A stretch of DNA of 64,000 nt from Advenella mandrilli. GTDB lineage: Bacteria > Pseudomonadota > Gammaproteobacteria > Burkholderiales > Burkholderiaceae_B. The notes beneath the pieces were generated by a model. It saw only the letters and a program-made list of their open reading frames with translations. It was not told where the DNA came from and did no database searches. The stretch is from the NCBI RefSeq assembly GCF_016595155.1, contig NZ_JAENGP010000007.1, positions 1 to 64,000 of the forward strand, given 5' to 3'. Both the position numbers and the translations under genes were made by a program. Positions within the stretch are counted from its first letter, which is position 1. Each line of letters begins with the position of its first letter. Positions 21,821 through 31,836 of the stretch are shown here, piece by piece.

Positions 21821-22515
21821 GGTTTCGTCGTGGCAGGGTCTTTTTTCATGCTTTGCTGGCGTCGTTCACGGGCGCGCTGCAAGGCCAGGGCAATCGCTTC
21901 TTTTTTAAGTTGTTCAGCGGTTTTTACACTGGCCAGCGCTTGTGCCGGCTTGGGCAGGCTGGCCAACTCTTCGGAGTGGGTGGCGGTTTGAACAGATTTC
22001 TGGTTAAGCCGGGTTTCTTCCTGCAAGTGCAGTCTTTGCAGGCGTGCGGCACGTTGCTCATGGCGATCGCGGGCGGCATTGGCGTCTTCAGGGCGCCAGG
22101 TGCGCTTGGCATCAACCATGATAATACAGTCTACCGGGCAGGGAGCCACGCATAAATCGCAACCGGTGCACCATTGCGGGTCTACCGTATGCATGAATTT
22201 GTTGGCGCCAATAATAGCGTCTACCGGACAGGCCCGGATGCACAGGGTGCAGCCAATACAGTGGGCTTCATCAATGACCGCCACTTGCAGGGGGATTTCT
22301 GTGCCACAGTCGGGGTCCAGGGGTAATACCGGTACTTGCAGCAAATTGGCCAGCTGCTGTATGCCTAGGGTTCCTCCCGGAGGGCAGCGGTTGATGCTGG
22401 TCTCTTGTCTGGCTAATGCCTGCGCGTAAGGTTTGCAGCCATCGTAACCGCATTTGGTGCATTGGGTTTGCGGCAGGATGGCATCAATTTTATGAAGTAG
22501 GGATTTGTTGGTCAT
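21817..22515 (-). CDS. rnfB: Orphan RnfB/RsxB-like iron-sulfur protein
   Basis: 232-aa iron-sulfur protein related to RnfB/RsxB, a subunit of a membrane electron-transfer complex. A first cluster motif ([16 protein letters not shown] with a later Cys in INRCPPGG) is followed by two 4Fe-4S ferredoxin motifs, [12 protein letters not shown] and [12 protein letters not shown]. The hydrophobic N-terminal anchor of gammaproteobacterial RnfB is missing; the protein begins [19 protein letters not shown]. The C-terminal 90 residues are charged, rich in Arg, Gln and Lys. No other rnf gene is nearby, but nth follows with a 4-base overlap, recalling the rnf-nth order of E. coli. The redox partner is unknown. 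Confidence 0.85.
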   Translation of the reverse strand: MTNKSLLHKIDAILPQTQCTKCGYDGCKPYAQALARQETSINRCPPGGTLGIQQLANLLQVPVLPLDPDCGTEIPLQVAVIDEAHCIGCTLCIRACPVDAIIGANKFMHTVDPQWCTGCDLCVAPCPVDCIIMVDAKRTWRPEDANAARDRHEQRAARLQRLHLQEETRLNQKSVQTATHSEELASLPKPAQALASVKTAEQLKKEAIALALQRARERRQQSMKKDPATTKP

Positions 22516-22521
22516 AGATAA

Positions 22522-22553
22522 AAATAAAAAAGGCCTGTTGCTTAACAGGCCTT
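22522..22553 (-). terminator. Terminator of phaZ (reads leftward)
   Basis: Perfect 10-bp stem AAGGCCTGTT (22530-22539) / AACAGGCCTT (22544-22553) with a 4-base loop. On the minus strand it is followed by a T-rich tract (complement of 22520-22529). It lies 17 bases after the phaZ stop and upstream of rnfB. Confidence 0.85.
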
Positions 22554-22570
22554 CTTATTTTAACCGGAAA

Positions 22571-23803
22571 TCAGTCCCGGTCGACGTTATTGATGAATTC
22601 TTTCACTTCGGGAAAGACTCTGGTTCGCCATTTGTTACCTGAAAAAATACCGTAGTGCCCACAGCCGCTGGCTTGCAGGTGGTATTTATCAGCCTTGGGC
22701 AGGTTGCCACACAGTTCATGGGCTACGCGGGTTTGTCCGTGGCCGGTAATGTCATCCAGTTCACCTTCAACGGTCATGAGTTTGACGTTGCGGATATGAT
22801 CCGGATCTACCCGTACGCCACGAACGTCCCAAAGGCCGCGCGGCAACAGGTTTTCCTGGAAAACCACCTGAATGGTATCCAGATAATATTCGGCAGGCAT
22901 ATCCAGTACCGCATTGTATTCGTCATAGAATTTGCGGTGACTACCGGCTTCCATGTCGTTACCTCTCATGAGATTCAGGTAGTAGTCGTAATGCGACTGC
23001 ATATGCTTGTCGGGATTCATGGATACAAAGCCGGCGTGTTGCAGGAAGCCCGGATAGACTTTGCGGCCCACGCCCGGGTAACGGGAAGGCACCATATGAA
23101 TCAATTGGTTTTCAAACCATGAAAAGGGTTTGGTTTTAGCCAGGCTGTTCACTCCGGTAGGCGAGTAACGGGTATCCAGCGGTCCACCCATCATGATCAT
23201 GCTTTTTGGCATGGTGGTTTCTTTGGCGCCTGCCATTAATGAGATGGCTGCCAGTACCGGTACGGTGGGTTGGCAAACCGACATAACGTGCAGGTCTGGC
23301 CCTAGGGTGCGGATGAACGTCTGGATATACTCTACGTAGTCGTCCAGGTGGAAAACACCTTTTGACAGGGGAATCATGCGGGCATCAATCCAGTCAGTCA
23401 CGTATACATCGAATGACGTTAACATGGTGTGTACCGTATCGCGCAACAAAGTGGCGTGGTGCCCTGAAAGGGGGGCAATAATCAGTACTGTCGGACTGGG
23501 TTTGGCATTGGGTTCCAGATCACGTGCAAAGTGAACCAAGTTGCAAAAAGGCTGACTTAAGGCAATTTCGGTTCGAACGTTTACTTCACGGTCTTCTACT
23601 ACAACAGAATTGATATCCCAGCCGGGTTTTTCATAATCTTTGCCAAGGCGATGAATCAGTTCAAGGCTTGCCGATATTTGTTTTGAATTGGGAATATAGG
23701 CATAAGGGCTGTAAGGATTTGAAAAAATCTGGGAACCTATGTTGGTGAAAGCAGACATAGGCGCCAGTATGGAGCGGGTCAATTCATGAAATTGGTACAA
23801 CAT
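22571..23803 (-). CDS. phaZ: Intracellular polyhydroxyalkanoate depolymerase
   Basis: 410-aa alpha/beta hydrolase-type enzyme that mobilises stored polyhydroxyalkanoate granules. The N-terminus MLYQFHELTRSILAPMSAF and the C-terminus with GCGHYGIFSG match the PhaZ (Ralstonia PhaZa1) family. The nucleophile is a cysteine in VMSVCQPTVP (Cys177), as in that family, where Cys replaces serine of the lipase box. The catalytic histidine is probably in ASGCGHYG, and an aspartate lies near EGELDDITG. It is transcribed alone: a terminator follows and a 200-base spacer precedes. Its presence implies PHA storage; the synthase is not in the window. Confidence 0.9.
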   Translation of the reverse strand: MLYQFHELTRSILAPMSAFTNIGSQIFSNPYSPYAYIPNSKQISASLELIHRLGKDYEKPGWDINSVVVEDREVNVRTEIALSQPFCNLVHFARDLEPNAKPSPTVLIIAPLSGHHATLLRDTVHTMLTSFDVYVTDWIDARMIPLSKGVFHLDDYVEYIQTFIRTLGPDLHVMSVCQPTVPVLAAISLMAGAKETTMPKSMIMMGGPLDTRYSPTGVNSLAKTKPFSWFENQLIHMVPSRYPGVGRKVYPGFLQHAGFVSMNPDKHMQSHYDYYLNLMRGNDMEAGSHRKFYDEYNAVLDMPAEYYLDTIQVVFQENLLPRGLWDVRGVRVDPDHIRNVKLMTVEGELDDITGHGQTRVAHELCGNLPKADKYHLQASGCGHYGIFSGNKWRTRVFPEVKEFINNVDRD

Positions 23804-23958
23804 ACTCTCACTTCCTTATTGTTGTTTTGCGCATAAAATTATATTTAGCACAGAAAATTACAGGCGCTTGATAAAAAGTCTAGCATTAGTGATATAGATA
23901 TAACGAAAAGAAATGACAATATTCACTTAAAACAGACAAAAGTTAGGGAAATTACTAT

Positions 23959-23976
23959 TTTATGACTAGTCATAAA
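23959..23976. promoter_or_regulatory. 18-bp perfect palindrome upstream of phaZ
   Basis: TTTATGACTAGTCATAAA is its own reverse complement. It lies about 155 bases upstream of phaZ and 28 bases beyond the fpr stop, in an A/T-rich spacer (23804-24003). It looks like an operator for a dimeric regulator. Whether it serves phaZ is inferred from position only. Confidence 0.5.
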
Positions 23977-24003
23977 TTGGTTTTTAGTGAAAAAAATGAA
24001 TTG

Positions 24004-24774
24004 TTACCAGTAGTTTTCAACAGCAAGATTGCCCGGAATACCGCGTCTGCCGGCCGCAAAGCCTTTTTCAGCCAGGATTTTCCGGGCTTCGGATAGCATG
24101 TCGGGGTTGCCACACAGCATGATTCTTGAAGTTTCTGGATCCAGTTTCAGGCCACTTAACTGCTCAAGCTTGCCATTGCTGATCAGGTTGGTTAAGCGTT
24201 CTTGCGGATGGTTTTTGTAGGTTTCGCGGGTAGGCAGGGGCAGGTAAACAAAACGGTCGCCAAACTGCTGTTGCCATTTGGCCATTTCATCCTGGTAAGT
24301 TAGTTCTTCACAGGTGCGAACGCCATGGGCCAGGATGATTTTGTCAAAACGTGTCCAGGTGGCGGGGGTGTTAAGCATGGATATATAGGCCGAGAGCCCG
24401 GTGCCAGTCGCCAGTAACCATAAGTCGCCGCCTTGGGGGAAGCGGTCTATGGTCAGGAAGCCGAAGGCGGTTTTGTCGATATAAACCGGATCGCCGGTTT
24501 TAAGACCGGCCAGTCGCGGGCTGAATTCACCTTCAGGGACCACAATAGAGTAAAAAGACAGGAAATCATCCTCGGGGGTGCTGACCATAGAATAGGCGCG
24601 CCAGATAGAGGGTTCTGCAGCAGGATCGTCGTTGGCGGGCAGGCCAAGTCGGGCAAACTGGCCCGGTTCAAACTGGAAGGCACTATCGCGTGTAGTGGTG
24701 ATCGAGAAGAGTTTGCCGGGAACCCATTCGGTTATACCGGTTACCATTTCACGGGTATATTTCTGGTCAGTCAT
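24004..24774 (-). CDS. fpr: Ferredoxin/flavodoxin-NADP+ reductase
   Basis: 256-aa FAD enzyme exchanging electrons between NADPH and ferredoxin or flavodoxin. The FAD-binding motif is RAYSMVS, and PEGEFSPRLAGLKTGDPVYI follows in the beta barrel. The NADP part has LLATGTGLSAYISML and MLCGNPDM. It ends in VENYW, as expected for the short bacterial Fpr type. The neighbour upstream, fdxA, encodes a likely electron partner; the two genes are 22 bases apart and probably one transcript. Confidence 0.9.
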   Translation of the reverse strand: MTDQKYTREMVTGITEWVPGKLFSITTTRDSAFQFEPGQFARLGLPANDDPAAEPSIWRAYSMVSTPEDDFLSFYSIVVPEGEFSPRLAGLKTGDPVYIDKTAFGFLTIDRFPQGGDLWLLATGTGLSAYISMLNTPATWTRFDKIILAHGVRTCEELTYQDEMAKWQQQFGDRFVYLPLPTRETYKNHPQERLTNLISNGKLEQLSGLKLDPETSRIMLCGNPDMLSEARKILAEKGFAAGRRGIPGNLAVENYW

Positions 24775-24796
24775 ATTTTCCTGTTTTTTCAGTCAG

Positions 24797-25120
24797 CTAT
24801 TTTTCCAGATACTGGAGTTTGTCAGGTACGTTATTCCAATCATCAGCATCGTCAAGCGGTTTTTTAGAACGGCTGATGGTTGGGAAATCAGGGCTAAGGT
24901 CGGCATTGATTTTAATGAAATGGATCTGGTCCTGCGGAACGTCCTCTTCTGCAAAAATGGCATTGGCAGGACATTCCGGAATACAGACGGCACAGTCAAT
25001 GCATTCGTCCGGATCAATGATCAGGAAGTTGGGGCCCTCTTTGAAACAGTCGACAGGGCATACATCGACACAGTCTGTATATTTACATTTAATACAGTTT
25101 TCGGTAACAACGTGAGTCAT
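24797..25120 (-). CDS. fdxA: Ferredoxin FdxA (7Fe-8S type)
   Basis: 107-aa small electron carrier. The N-terminal cysteine pattern [17 protein letters not shown] gives the 3Fe-4S site plus one ligand of the second cluster. [12 protein letters not shown] supplies the 4Fe-4S ligands. The C-terminal extension (after [17 protein letters not shown]) is typical of the Azotobacter FdI/FdxA group. It is probably cotranscribed with fpr. A GGAG-type site (tggagtt on the minus strand) precedes the ATG. Confidence 0.93.
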   Translation of the reverse strand: MTHVVTENCIKCKYTDCVDVCPVDCFKEGPNFLIIDPDECIDCAVCIPECPANAIFAEEDVPQDQIHFIKINADLSPDFPTISRSKKPLDDADDWNNVPDKLQYLEK

Positions 25121-25232
25121 TTAAAACTCCAATAAACGACATTAAAAATGTGATTTTACCCAATCTTGAAATAGTTGGTGCTCAAAACCCTGATAGCTGT
25201 GATATGGTTATGAAAAATTCTCTGTGATAGAC

Positions 25233-26408
25233 ATGATTATTACATCGCTTTTAGATACTGATTTATATAAATTCAGCATGATGCAGGTTGTGTTGCATCA
25301 ATTCCCGGGCGCTCAGGTAGAGTACCGTTTCAAGTGCCGTTCCAAGGGTGTCAATTTGCGCCCTTATATTAATGAAATACGCAAGGAAATCCATTCCCTG
25401 TGCCAGTTGCGCTTCACTGAAGATGAACTGAATTATTTGCGCAATATGCGTTTCATTAAAAGCGATTTTGTTGATTTTCTAAGTCTGTTTCATTTGCCTG
25501 AAAAGTGTATTGAAGTTGCCGAGGGCCCCGAAGACGGGGAAATCACGATCGAAGCCAAAGGCCCCTGGCTGCATACGATTTTATTTGAAATTCCGGTGCT
25601 GGCTATTGTAAATGAAGTGTATTTTCGCAATGAACATAAAATCCTTGATTGGACGGAAGGCAGGCGTCGTCTGAATGAAAAGATTGAACTGGTTAATGCC
25701 AGTACCGACCTGAAAAGTTTCAAAATTTCCGAATACGGTACCCGCCGGCGTTTCTCCAAAGCCTGGCATCACGAAGTGGTTAAAACCCTGATAGAAAAAA
25801 TGGGTAATTATTTCGTAGGGACCAGTAATGTGTTAATGGCCAAGGAATATAATATAACGCCTTTGGGCACCATGGGGCACGAATATCTGCAGGCCTGCCA
25901 GGCATTGGGACCGCGCTTGCGCGATTCCCAAGTGTTTGCCCTTGAAATGTGGGCCAAAGAATACCGTGGTGATCTGGGTATTGCGCTTTCTGATGTTTAC
26001 GGGTTGAATGCTTTCCTGCGTGATTTCGACATGTATTTTTGCAAGCTGTTTGATGGCGCGCGGCACGATTCCGGCGACCCATTTGAATGGGGAGAGCGTC
26101 TGTTGGCCCATTACCAGGCCAACCGGGTAGATCCAAGCAGCAAAACACTGGTATTTTCCAATAATCTTAATTTTCCAATGGCCATAGAAATTGCGCGCCG
26201 GTTTCAGGGGCGTTGCAAGGTGTCTTTTGGCATTGGCACCAATTTAACCAACGATATGGGTGTGCCAGCTTTGCAGGTGGTCATGAAAATGGTGCGTTGC
26301 AATGGCCAGCCGGTTGCCAAGGTTTCAGACGAGCCCGAAAAAACCATGTGTGACGACCCGGCTTATCTATCTTATTTGCGGCATGTGTTTGATTTACCTG
26401 CCGCCTGA
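25233..26408 (+). CDS. pncB: Nicotinate phosphoribosyltransferase
   Basis: 391-aa enzyme of NAD salvage that converts nicotinate and PRPP to nicotinate mononucleotide. The N-terminus [18 protein letters not shown] is diagnostic. The His used for autophosphorylation probably lies in [10 protein letters not shown], and phosphate-binding segments include [11 protein letters not shown] and [10 protein letters not shown]. The ATG at 25233 is preferred over an in-frame GTG at 25224. The gene is followed 33 bases later by a RidA-like gene on the same strand. Confidence 0.93.
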   Translation: MIITSLLDTDLYKFSMMQVVLHQFPGAQVEYRFKCRSKGVNLRPYINEIRKEIHSLCQLRFTEDELNYLRNMRFIKSDFVDFLSLFHLPEKCIEVAEGPEDGEITIEAKGPWLHTILFEIPVLAIVNEVYFRNEHKILDWTEGRRRLNEKIELVNASTDLKSFKISEYGTRRRFSKAWHHEVVKTLIEKMGNYFVGTSNVLMAKEYNITPLGTMGHEYLQACQALGPRLRDSQVFALEMWAKEYRGDLGIALSDVYGLNAFLRDFDMYFCKLFDGARHDSGDPFEWGERLLAHYQANRVDPSSKTLVFSNNLNFPMAIEIARRFQGRCKVSFGIGTNLTNDMGVPALQVVMKMVRCNGQPVAKVSDEPEKTMCDDPAYLSYLRHVFDLPAA

Positions 26409-26441
26409 TTTTTTCTTAAAACCTTTTACAGGAAATCTTGA

Positions 26442-26792
26442 ATGAGCGATATTAAACGTACCAATGTGGGTGCCCGATTGTCTGATATGGCTGTCTATAA
26501 TGGGGTTGCCTACCTGGCTGGGCAAGTTCCCAATGACGTTTCACAGGATATGGAAGGCCAAACCGCCCAGGTGTTGGCAATCATCGATGATTTGCTGGCA
26601 CAGGCAGGCACTAGCAAGGAAAGAATTTTAATGGCGCAAATTTATGTGGCCAATATTGCCGAATTTCCGGCTATGAATAAGGTATGGGATCAGTGGGTTT
26701 CCAAAGAAAATGCTCCACCACGCGCAACGGTGGAAGCCCGCTTGGGTAACCCTGATTACAAGGTTGAGATTATTGTTACCGCCGCGCTGTAA
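26442..26792 (+). CDS. RidA/YjgF-family enamine deaminase-like protein
   Basis: 116-aa trimeric-fold protein of the RidA superfamily, which hydrolyses reactive enamines/imines to ketoacids and ammonia. It has the internal segment VAYLAGQVPND and the C-terminal PPRATVEARL, where the arginine corresponds to the substrate-binding Arg of RidA. The family tail follows (YKVEIIVTAAL). It is a divergent subgroup (YoaB/Rid-like) rather than classical RidA, so activity is uncertain. AGGAAA precedes the ATG. It is probably cotranscribed with pncB. Confidence 0.8.
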   Translation: MSDIKRTNVGARLSDMAVYNGVAYLAGQVPNDVSQDMEGQTAQVLAIIDDLLAQAGTSKERILMAQIYVANIAEFPAMNKVWDQWVSKENAPPRATVEARLGNPDYKVEIIVTAAL

Positions 26793-26848
26793 ATAGCCGC
26801 GCTGTACTCGTTTTACTTGCTCCCATGTCTCAAGTGGGGATGCCTATT

Positions 26849-27352
26849 TCACAACCACGCATAAAGCGTGCCGCCCACTTCGGCGGCCTGCGCCAGTTGT
26901 TTGGCAGACAGGGTTTTGGGGGCCAGGATTTCTTCTTTGGTCTGGCTCGCGGTATTCAATATGATGGGGGGCACCTTTTCGTTAAGACGCCAGCCGGTGC
27001 AAATGCGTTGCAGCTGCCGCAGTGCGCCCTGGCCGTCTGAGCCGGCGGTAATAATGGCGCTGTATGGTCGTCCTTCTACCTTGTCCAGCAAGTCATAATA
27101 AAAACGGTCAAAAAATTCTTTCATCGCACCACTTAGGCTGGCCAGGTTTTCGGGGGCACAAAACAGGTAGGCGTTTGCCTGCAAAAGCTGGTCCAGCGTT
27201 ACCTCATTGGCGTGCACCATAATGATTTCATCTTGCTGGTCCAGCTCCTGGCGGATTTTGCAGGCGCTGTCATGGGCGGCCTGTGCCGCCAGCCTGGCGG
27301 CATGGGTGCGAGAATGCCAGATGATTAATAGCGTTTTTGTATTTGCGTCCAT
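26849..27352 (-). CDS. Flavodoxin-fold NAD(P)H-dependent reductase-like protein
   Basis: 167-aa protein with a flavodoxin-like fold. The N-terminal strand-loop IIWHSRTHAARLAAQAA corresponds to the FMN phosphate loop. CAPENLASLSGAMKEFFDRFYYDL and YSAIITAGSDGQGALRQLQRI are typical of the NADPH-dependent FMN reductase/flavodoxin group. The substrate cannot be assigned. It is convergent with the RidA-like gene (56 bases apart) and divergent from relA (57 bases between starts), and looks monocistronic. Confidence 0.72.
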   Translation of the reverse strand: MDANTKTLLIIWHSRTHAARLAAQAAHDSACKIRQELDQQDEIIMVHANEVTLDQLLQANAYLFCAPENLASLSGAMKEFFDRFYYDLLDKVEGRPYSAIITAGSDGQGALRQLQRICTGWRLNEKVPPIILNTASQTKEEILAPKTLSAKQLAQAAEVGGTLYAWL

Positions 27353-27409
27353 AGTTTCGGCCTGTACAATACGGGGTGTCCCATTTGATTTCTTATTATA
27401 TTTTTAACC

Positions 27410-29731
27410 ATGATTCACATGATACCCGATAGTGATAATAAAAACGCCCTTGACGAAGCATGGCTGGACTCGGTGTGTGATGACCTGGGGGCTGAAGATC
27501 GGCAACAGCTTGAAAAGGCGGTAGACTGGGTCATGCAAAACATGGCCGGTCAGGTTCTTGCAACCGGTGAACCCGCGCTTGGGCATGCTGCGGGGGTGGT
27601 CAGGATTTTATCCCTGTTGCAGGTAGATGCCACCACCATGGTGTCGGGTCTTATTGCGGCAAGGCCTTCAAAACAGGAAGCTGCGTCAGAAAAAAACTAT
27701 AAAAACGACATTATCAATCAGTTTGGGCTTGAAGTATTTAATCTGGTCCAGGGTTCACGCGAGCTGGTTAAAATTGGTGAGGTGGCCCGTAATGCAGGGG
27801 CTGCAGGCAACCAGGAAAACGCCAGTAGTGCCAACCAGCAGGAAATGCTGCGGAAAATGTTGCTGGCCATGGCGACTGATTTACGAATTGTCCTGGTGCG
27901 CCTGGCTTCACGTTTGCAAACCTTGCGCTGGTTTGCCGAAACCAAGAAACCGTGCCCGGCCGCTATTTCTATTGAAACCCGTGATGTGTATGCGCCACTG
28001 GCCAATCGTCTGGGTATCTGGCAAATCAAGTGGGAAATGGAAGACCTTTCTTTCCGGTTTCTAGAGCCCGAGGTATACAAGGATATTGCCAGAAAACTGG
28101 AAAGTCGCCGTGTGGAACGTGAAAGTCATGTGGCCGCAACCGTTAAGGATATTCGGGATTCGCTGCAGGAAATGGGCATTAAGGCCGATGTAGCCGGTCG
28201 TGCCAAGCATATTTACAGCATTTACAACAAAATGCGCAATAAAAAGCTTGAGTTCGACCAGTTGTACGATTTGCAGGCCTTGCGTATTATTGTGGATACT
28301 GAACGTGATTGCTATACCGCCTTGTCCTTGGTGCATGCCAAGTGGACGCCGGTTATGGATGAATACGATGATTACATTGCCCATCCCAAACCCAACGGTT
28401 ACCGTTCCCTTCATACCGTGGTAATGGGCGATGATGGCCGCGCTTTTGAAGTGCAAATCCGTACCCAACCAATGCACCAGTTTGCCGAATATGGCATGGC
28501 GGCGCACTGGCGTTACAAAGAGGCTGGGGTAAAAGGCGGGCAGGTGGCCGCTTCCAGCCTGTATGATCGCCAGGTTTCCTGGATGCGCCAATTGCTGTCA
28601 TGGCGCAAAGAAGTAGGCATTGCCGAAAAAGAAGAAAAAAAATCCATAGAAGAAAATGGTGCCGATCAGGCCGGGCTAGAGCGTAAAAAAGCCGAATTGA
28701 AAAAAACCGGTGAACAGCTTGAGCAAATGAAAGAGGAAGAAAGGCATGAGCGCATTTATGTGCTGACGCCACAGGCCAGGGTTATTGAGCTGGCCGAAGG
28801 CAGTACCCCGGTTGATTTTGCCTATCACCTGCATACAGACCTGGGACACCGTTGCCGGGGTGCCAAGGTAGATGGTCAGATGGTGGCGCTTAACACCAAA
28901 CTGAAAACCGGCCAGACGGTTGAGGTGATTGCCGCCAAATCGGGCGGGCCTTCCCGTGACTGGCTGAATTCGCAATTGGGTTATTTGGCCAGCCCCAGGG
29001 CCCGGGCCAAGGTACGGCTATGGTTTAATGCCATTGAATTGCAAAAACGCATTACCAACGGGCAAGAGCAGGTTGAGAAAGAATTGCAGCGCTTGGGTAA
29101 AACGGCCGTTAATCAAGAACAACTGGCCGAAAAACTGGGTTTTGCCCGTGCCGATGACCTGTATGTGGCCGTGGCCAAAGATGAGTTCAGCTTGCGCGCT
29201 ATTGCATCGGCCTTTGCCGAGCCTGTGGCAGAGGCCGGTTCAGAAGATAAAATCACGGTGGCGCGTCAAACCAATACTGGCCATACTGGCAAAAGCGGTG
29301 TGTTGGTGGTAGGGGTAGATTCCCTTATGACCCAGCTGGCCCGCTGTTGCCACCCGGCACCGCCTGATGCTATCGAGGGTTTTGTAACCCGTGGCCGGGG
29401 GGTGTCCATTCACCGGCAGGATTGCACGTCATTTGCTGTGCTAAAGCATAAAAATCCCGAAAGGGTGATTGATGTTGCCTGGGGCAATACCGAAGCCGCG
29501 GTTTATCCGGTTAATATTGCCGTGCATGCCCAGGACCGCAATGGCCTGCTGCGGGATATCTCAGAAACCTTTTCCAAACTCAAGCTCAAGGTGGTGGGGG
29601 TGAATACGCAAAGCAAGCGTTCGCTGGCGCATATGCACTTTACCATCGAGATCCAGAATGGCGAACAACTGTCCCGGGCGTTGCAAGCCTTATTGGAAGT
29701 CCCGGGGGTAATGTCTGCGTCCCGCTGCTAA
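27410..29731 (+). CDS. relA: GTP pyrophosphokinase RelA (synthetase-only RSH)
   Basis: 773-aa stringent-response alarmone synthetase, ribosome-associated, making (p)ppGpp from ATP and GTP/GDP. The N-terminal hydrolase region is degenerate: the HD metal site is absent ([10 protein letters not shown], then SGLIAARPS where active proteins have HDxxED). The synthetase domain has [10 protein letters not shown], and [20 protein letters not shown] contains an ExDD motif as in RelA rather than the RxKD of SpoT. A TGS domain follows ([17 protein letters not shown] onward). Then come a Cys-rich zinc-finger region ([10 protein letters not shown]) and a C-terminal ACT domain. The coiled region around residues 405-445 is rich in Lys and Glu. 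Two ATGs lie close together; 27410 is used. Confidence 0.93.
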   Translation: MIHMIPDSDNKNALDEAWLDSVCDDLGAEDRQQLEKAVDWVMQNMAGQVLATGEPALGHAAGVVRILSLLQVDATTMVSGLIAARPSKQEAASEKNYKNDIINQFGLEVFNLVQGSRELVKIGEVARNAGAAGNQENASSANQQEMLRKMLLAMATDLRIVLVRLASRLQTLRWFAETKKPCPAAISIETRDVYAPLANRLGIWQIKWEMEDLSFRFLEPEVYKDIARKLESRRVERESHVAATVKDIRDSLQEMGIKADVAGRAKHIYSIYNKMRNKKLEFDQLYDLQALRIIVDTERDCYTALSLVHAKWTPVMDEYDDYIAHPKPNGYRSLHTVVMGDDGRAFEVQIRTQPMHQFAEYGMAAHWRYKEAGVKGGQVAASSLYDRQVSWMRQLLSWRKEVGIAEKEEKKSIEENGADQAGLERKKAELKKTGEQLEQMKEEERHERIYVLTPQARVIELAEGSTPVDFAYHLHTDLGHRCRGAKVDGQMVALNTKLKTGQTVEVIAAKSGGPSRDWLNSQLGYLASPRARAKVRLWFNAIELQKRITNGQEQVEKELQRLGKTAVNQEQLAEKLGFARADDLYVAVAKDEFSLRAIASAFAEPVAEAGSEDKITVARQTNTGHTGKSGVLVVGVDSLMTQLARCCHPAPPDAIEGFVTRGRGVSIHRQDCTSFAVLKHKNPERVIDVAWGNTEAAVYPVNIAVHAQDRNGLLRDISETFSKLKLKVVGVNTQSKRSLAHMHFTIEIQNGEQLSRALQALLEVPGVMSASRC

Positions 29732-29784
29732 ATTGGGTAAAATGGTTGTTAAATAAAATAACTGAATGCGCTGCAGGAGGCGTT

Positions 29785-30984
29785 TTGAAACCCTATAATT
29801 ACCCAGATGAAAAAGGCCATTTTGGCCGGTTTGGTGGTATTTTTGTTGCCGAAACATTAATGCATGCCATTAAAGAACTGAACGACGCTTACGAAAAATA
29901 CCGGAATGATCCCGATTTCGTTGCCGAATATAATTATGAGTTGGCTCATTTTGTGGGTCGTCCCAGTCCGGTTTATCACGCCAAACGCTGGTCAGAGCTC
30001 CTGGGTGGTGCCCAGATCTGGCTCAAGCGCGAAGACCTGAATCATACTGGTGCACATAAAATCAATAACTGTATTGGCCAAATACTTCTGGCCCGTAAAA
30101 TGGGTAAAACCCGCATCATTGCCGAAACCGGCGCCGGCCAGCATGGTGTGGCCACGGCAACCGTTGCGGCCCGTTACGGCCTTGAATGCGTGGTTTATAT
30201 GGGGGCCGAAGACGTCCGCCGCCAGGCACTTAATGTTTATCGCATGAAGCTGCTGGGTGCTACCGTGGTGCCAGTTGAATCGGGTTCAAAAACACTTAAA
30301 GATGCCCTGAACGAAGCCATGCGCGACTGGGTTACCAATATTGATGACACTTTCTACATTATTGGTACGGTTGCCGGCCCGCATCCTTATCCGGCCATGG
30401 TTCGTGACTTCCAAAAAATTATTGGCGAAGAGTGTCTGCAGCAAATGCCTCAGCACACCGGCCGTCAGCCAGACTGCGTGGTTGCCTGCGTGGGTGGTGG
30501 CTCCAATGCCATGGGTATTTTCTATCCCTATATTCCCCACGAAGACGTCAAACTGATTGGTGTTGAAGCCGCTGGCGAGGGTCTGGATACTCCACGTAAC
30601 GCCGCCTCTATTAATGCAGGCCAGGTCGGTGTGTTGCATGGCAACCGTACCTTTGTGATGCAAAATGAAGATGGCCAGGTGCAGGAAACCCATTCCATTT
30701 CCGCCGGCCTCGATTACCCCGGCGTGGGCCCCGAGCATGCCTGGTTAAGTGAAATTGGCCGTGTTTCCTATGAAAGCGCCAACGATGCACAGGCGCTGCA
30801 GGCATTTCATGATTGCTGTCGCTTTGAAGGCATTATTCCCGCGCTTGAATCCTCCCACGCCCTGGCTTATGCGGCCCGGCTGGCGCCCACCTTGCCTGCC
30901 GACAAGATTATTCTGGTCAACCTGTCAGGCCGTGGCGATAAAGACATTCATACTGTAGCTGAATTTAGCGGAATCGAGCTGTAA
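29785..30984 (+). CDS. trpB: Tryptophan synthase beta subunit
   Basis: 399-aa PLP enzyme joining indole and serine in the last step of tryptophan synthesis. The PLP lysine is in [12 protein letters not shown], and the phosphate loop is [10 protein letters not shown]. The start is a TTG at 29785, five bases after a perfect AGGAGG; it gives [18 protein letters not shown], which matches the family N-terminus. The frame is open upstream to another TTG at 29746, but without such a site. trpA follows 12 bases later, then accD. It lies 53 bases after relA; trpF, often upstream in relatives, is not here. Confidence 0.94.
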   Translation: MKPYNYPDEKGHFGRFGGIFVAETLMHAIKELNDAYEKYRNDPDFVAEYNYELAHFVGRPSPVYHAKRWSELLGGAQIWLKREDLNHTGAHKINNCIGQILLARKMGKTRIIAETGAGQHGVATATVAARYGLECVVYMGAEDVRRQALNVYRMKLLGATVVPVESGSKTLKDALNEAMRDWVTNIDDTFYIIGTVAGPHPYPAMVRDFQKIIGEECLQQMPQHTGRQPDCVVACVGGGSNAMGIFYPYIPHEDVKLIGVEAAGEGLDTPRNAASINAGQVGVLHGNRTFVMQNEDGQVQETHSISAGLDYPGVGPEHAWLSEIGRVSYESANDAQALQAFHDCCRFEGIIPALESSHALAYAARLAPTLPADKIILVNLSGRGDKDIHTVAEFSGIEL

Positions 30985-30996
30985 AGGAAAACAATA

Positions 30997-31836
30997 ATGG
31001 CTTTAAAAAGAATAGACAATGCATTTGCAAAGGCTGGGCAACGCGCAGCCCTCATTCCCTACATCACCACCGGAGACCCCAGTCCGCAAGCCACACTGGC
31101 ATTAATGCACAGTCTGGCAGAGGCGGGGGCTGACATTATCGAACTGGGTGTGCCGTTTTCCGATCCCATGGCCGATGGCCCGGTTATCCAGCGTGCCGCT
31201 GAACGGGCCATTGCCAAGGGTGTTGGCCTGCCACGGGTTCTGGAGCTGGTGGCCGAGTTCCGCAAGCTTAATAACGAAACACCGGTTGTGTTAATGGGGT
31301 ATGCCAACCCTATTGAAGCCATGGGGCGTGCTATTTTTGCGGAAAAAGCCGGTGCTGCGGGTGTGGATGGTGTATTGGTGGTAGACTATCCGCCCGAGGA
31401 ATTTGATGAATTTACCGGGCTTTTAAAAGCGCAGGGCATTTCCCCGATATTTTTATTGGCGCCCACGTCTACCGAAGAGCGTATTAAAACAGTGGGCAAC
31501 ATCGCCGAAGGCTATGTGTATTATGTGTCTTTGCGTGGCGTAACCGGTTCTGGTGCCTTAGATATTGAAGATGTGCAGCAACGCGTGCTGGCCATCAAGA
31601 AACACGTAAAAATACCGGTGGGTGTCGGTTTTGGCATTCGTGATGCCGAAAGTGCCGCCAAAATTGCCCAAGTGGCCGATGCGGTTGTGATTGGCAGTAA
31701 AATCATCGAAACCATGGAACAGGCCATCGTCGGCAAGCCCGAAGATCAGGTCACCGACGTGGCCGTTGCTTCAGCAAGCACGTGGCTTAAAGGCGTACGT
31801 GAAGCGCTGGACAAGGTTCAAAACAAGGATAAATAA
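30997..31836 (+). CDS. trpA: Tryptophan synthase alpha subunit
   Basis: 279-aa TIM-barrel enzyme that splits indole-3-glycerol phosphate and channels indole to TrpB. The catalytic Glu is in [19 protein letters not shown], the catalytic Asp in [13 protein letters not shown], and the phosphate site in [13 protein letters not shown]. An AGGAAA site precedes the ATG. Its stop overlaps the accD start by one base. Confidence 0.95.
   Translation: MALKRIDNAFAKAGQRAALIPYITTGDPSPQATLALMHSLAEAGADIIELGVPFSDPMADGPVIQRAAERAIAKGVGLPRVLELVAEFRKLNNETPVVLMGYANPIEAMGRAIFAEKAGAAGVDGVLVVDYPPEEFDEFTGLLKAQGISPIFLLAPTSTEERIKTVGNIAEGYVYYVSLRGVTGSGALDIEDVQQRVLAIKKHVKIPVGVGFGIRDAESAAKIAQVADAVVIGSKIIETMEQAIVGKPEDQVTDVAVASASTWLKGVREALDKVQNKDK

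Noticed and set aside
27410-29731. Bifunctional SpoT-type synthetase/hydrolase
   Set aside because: The HD hydrolase residues are missing and the synthetase motif is ExDD, so the protein is RelA-like.
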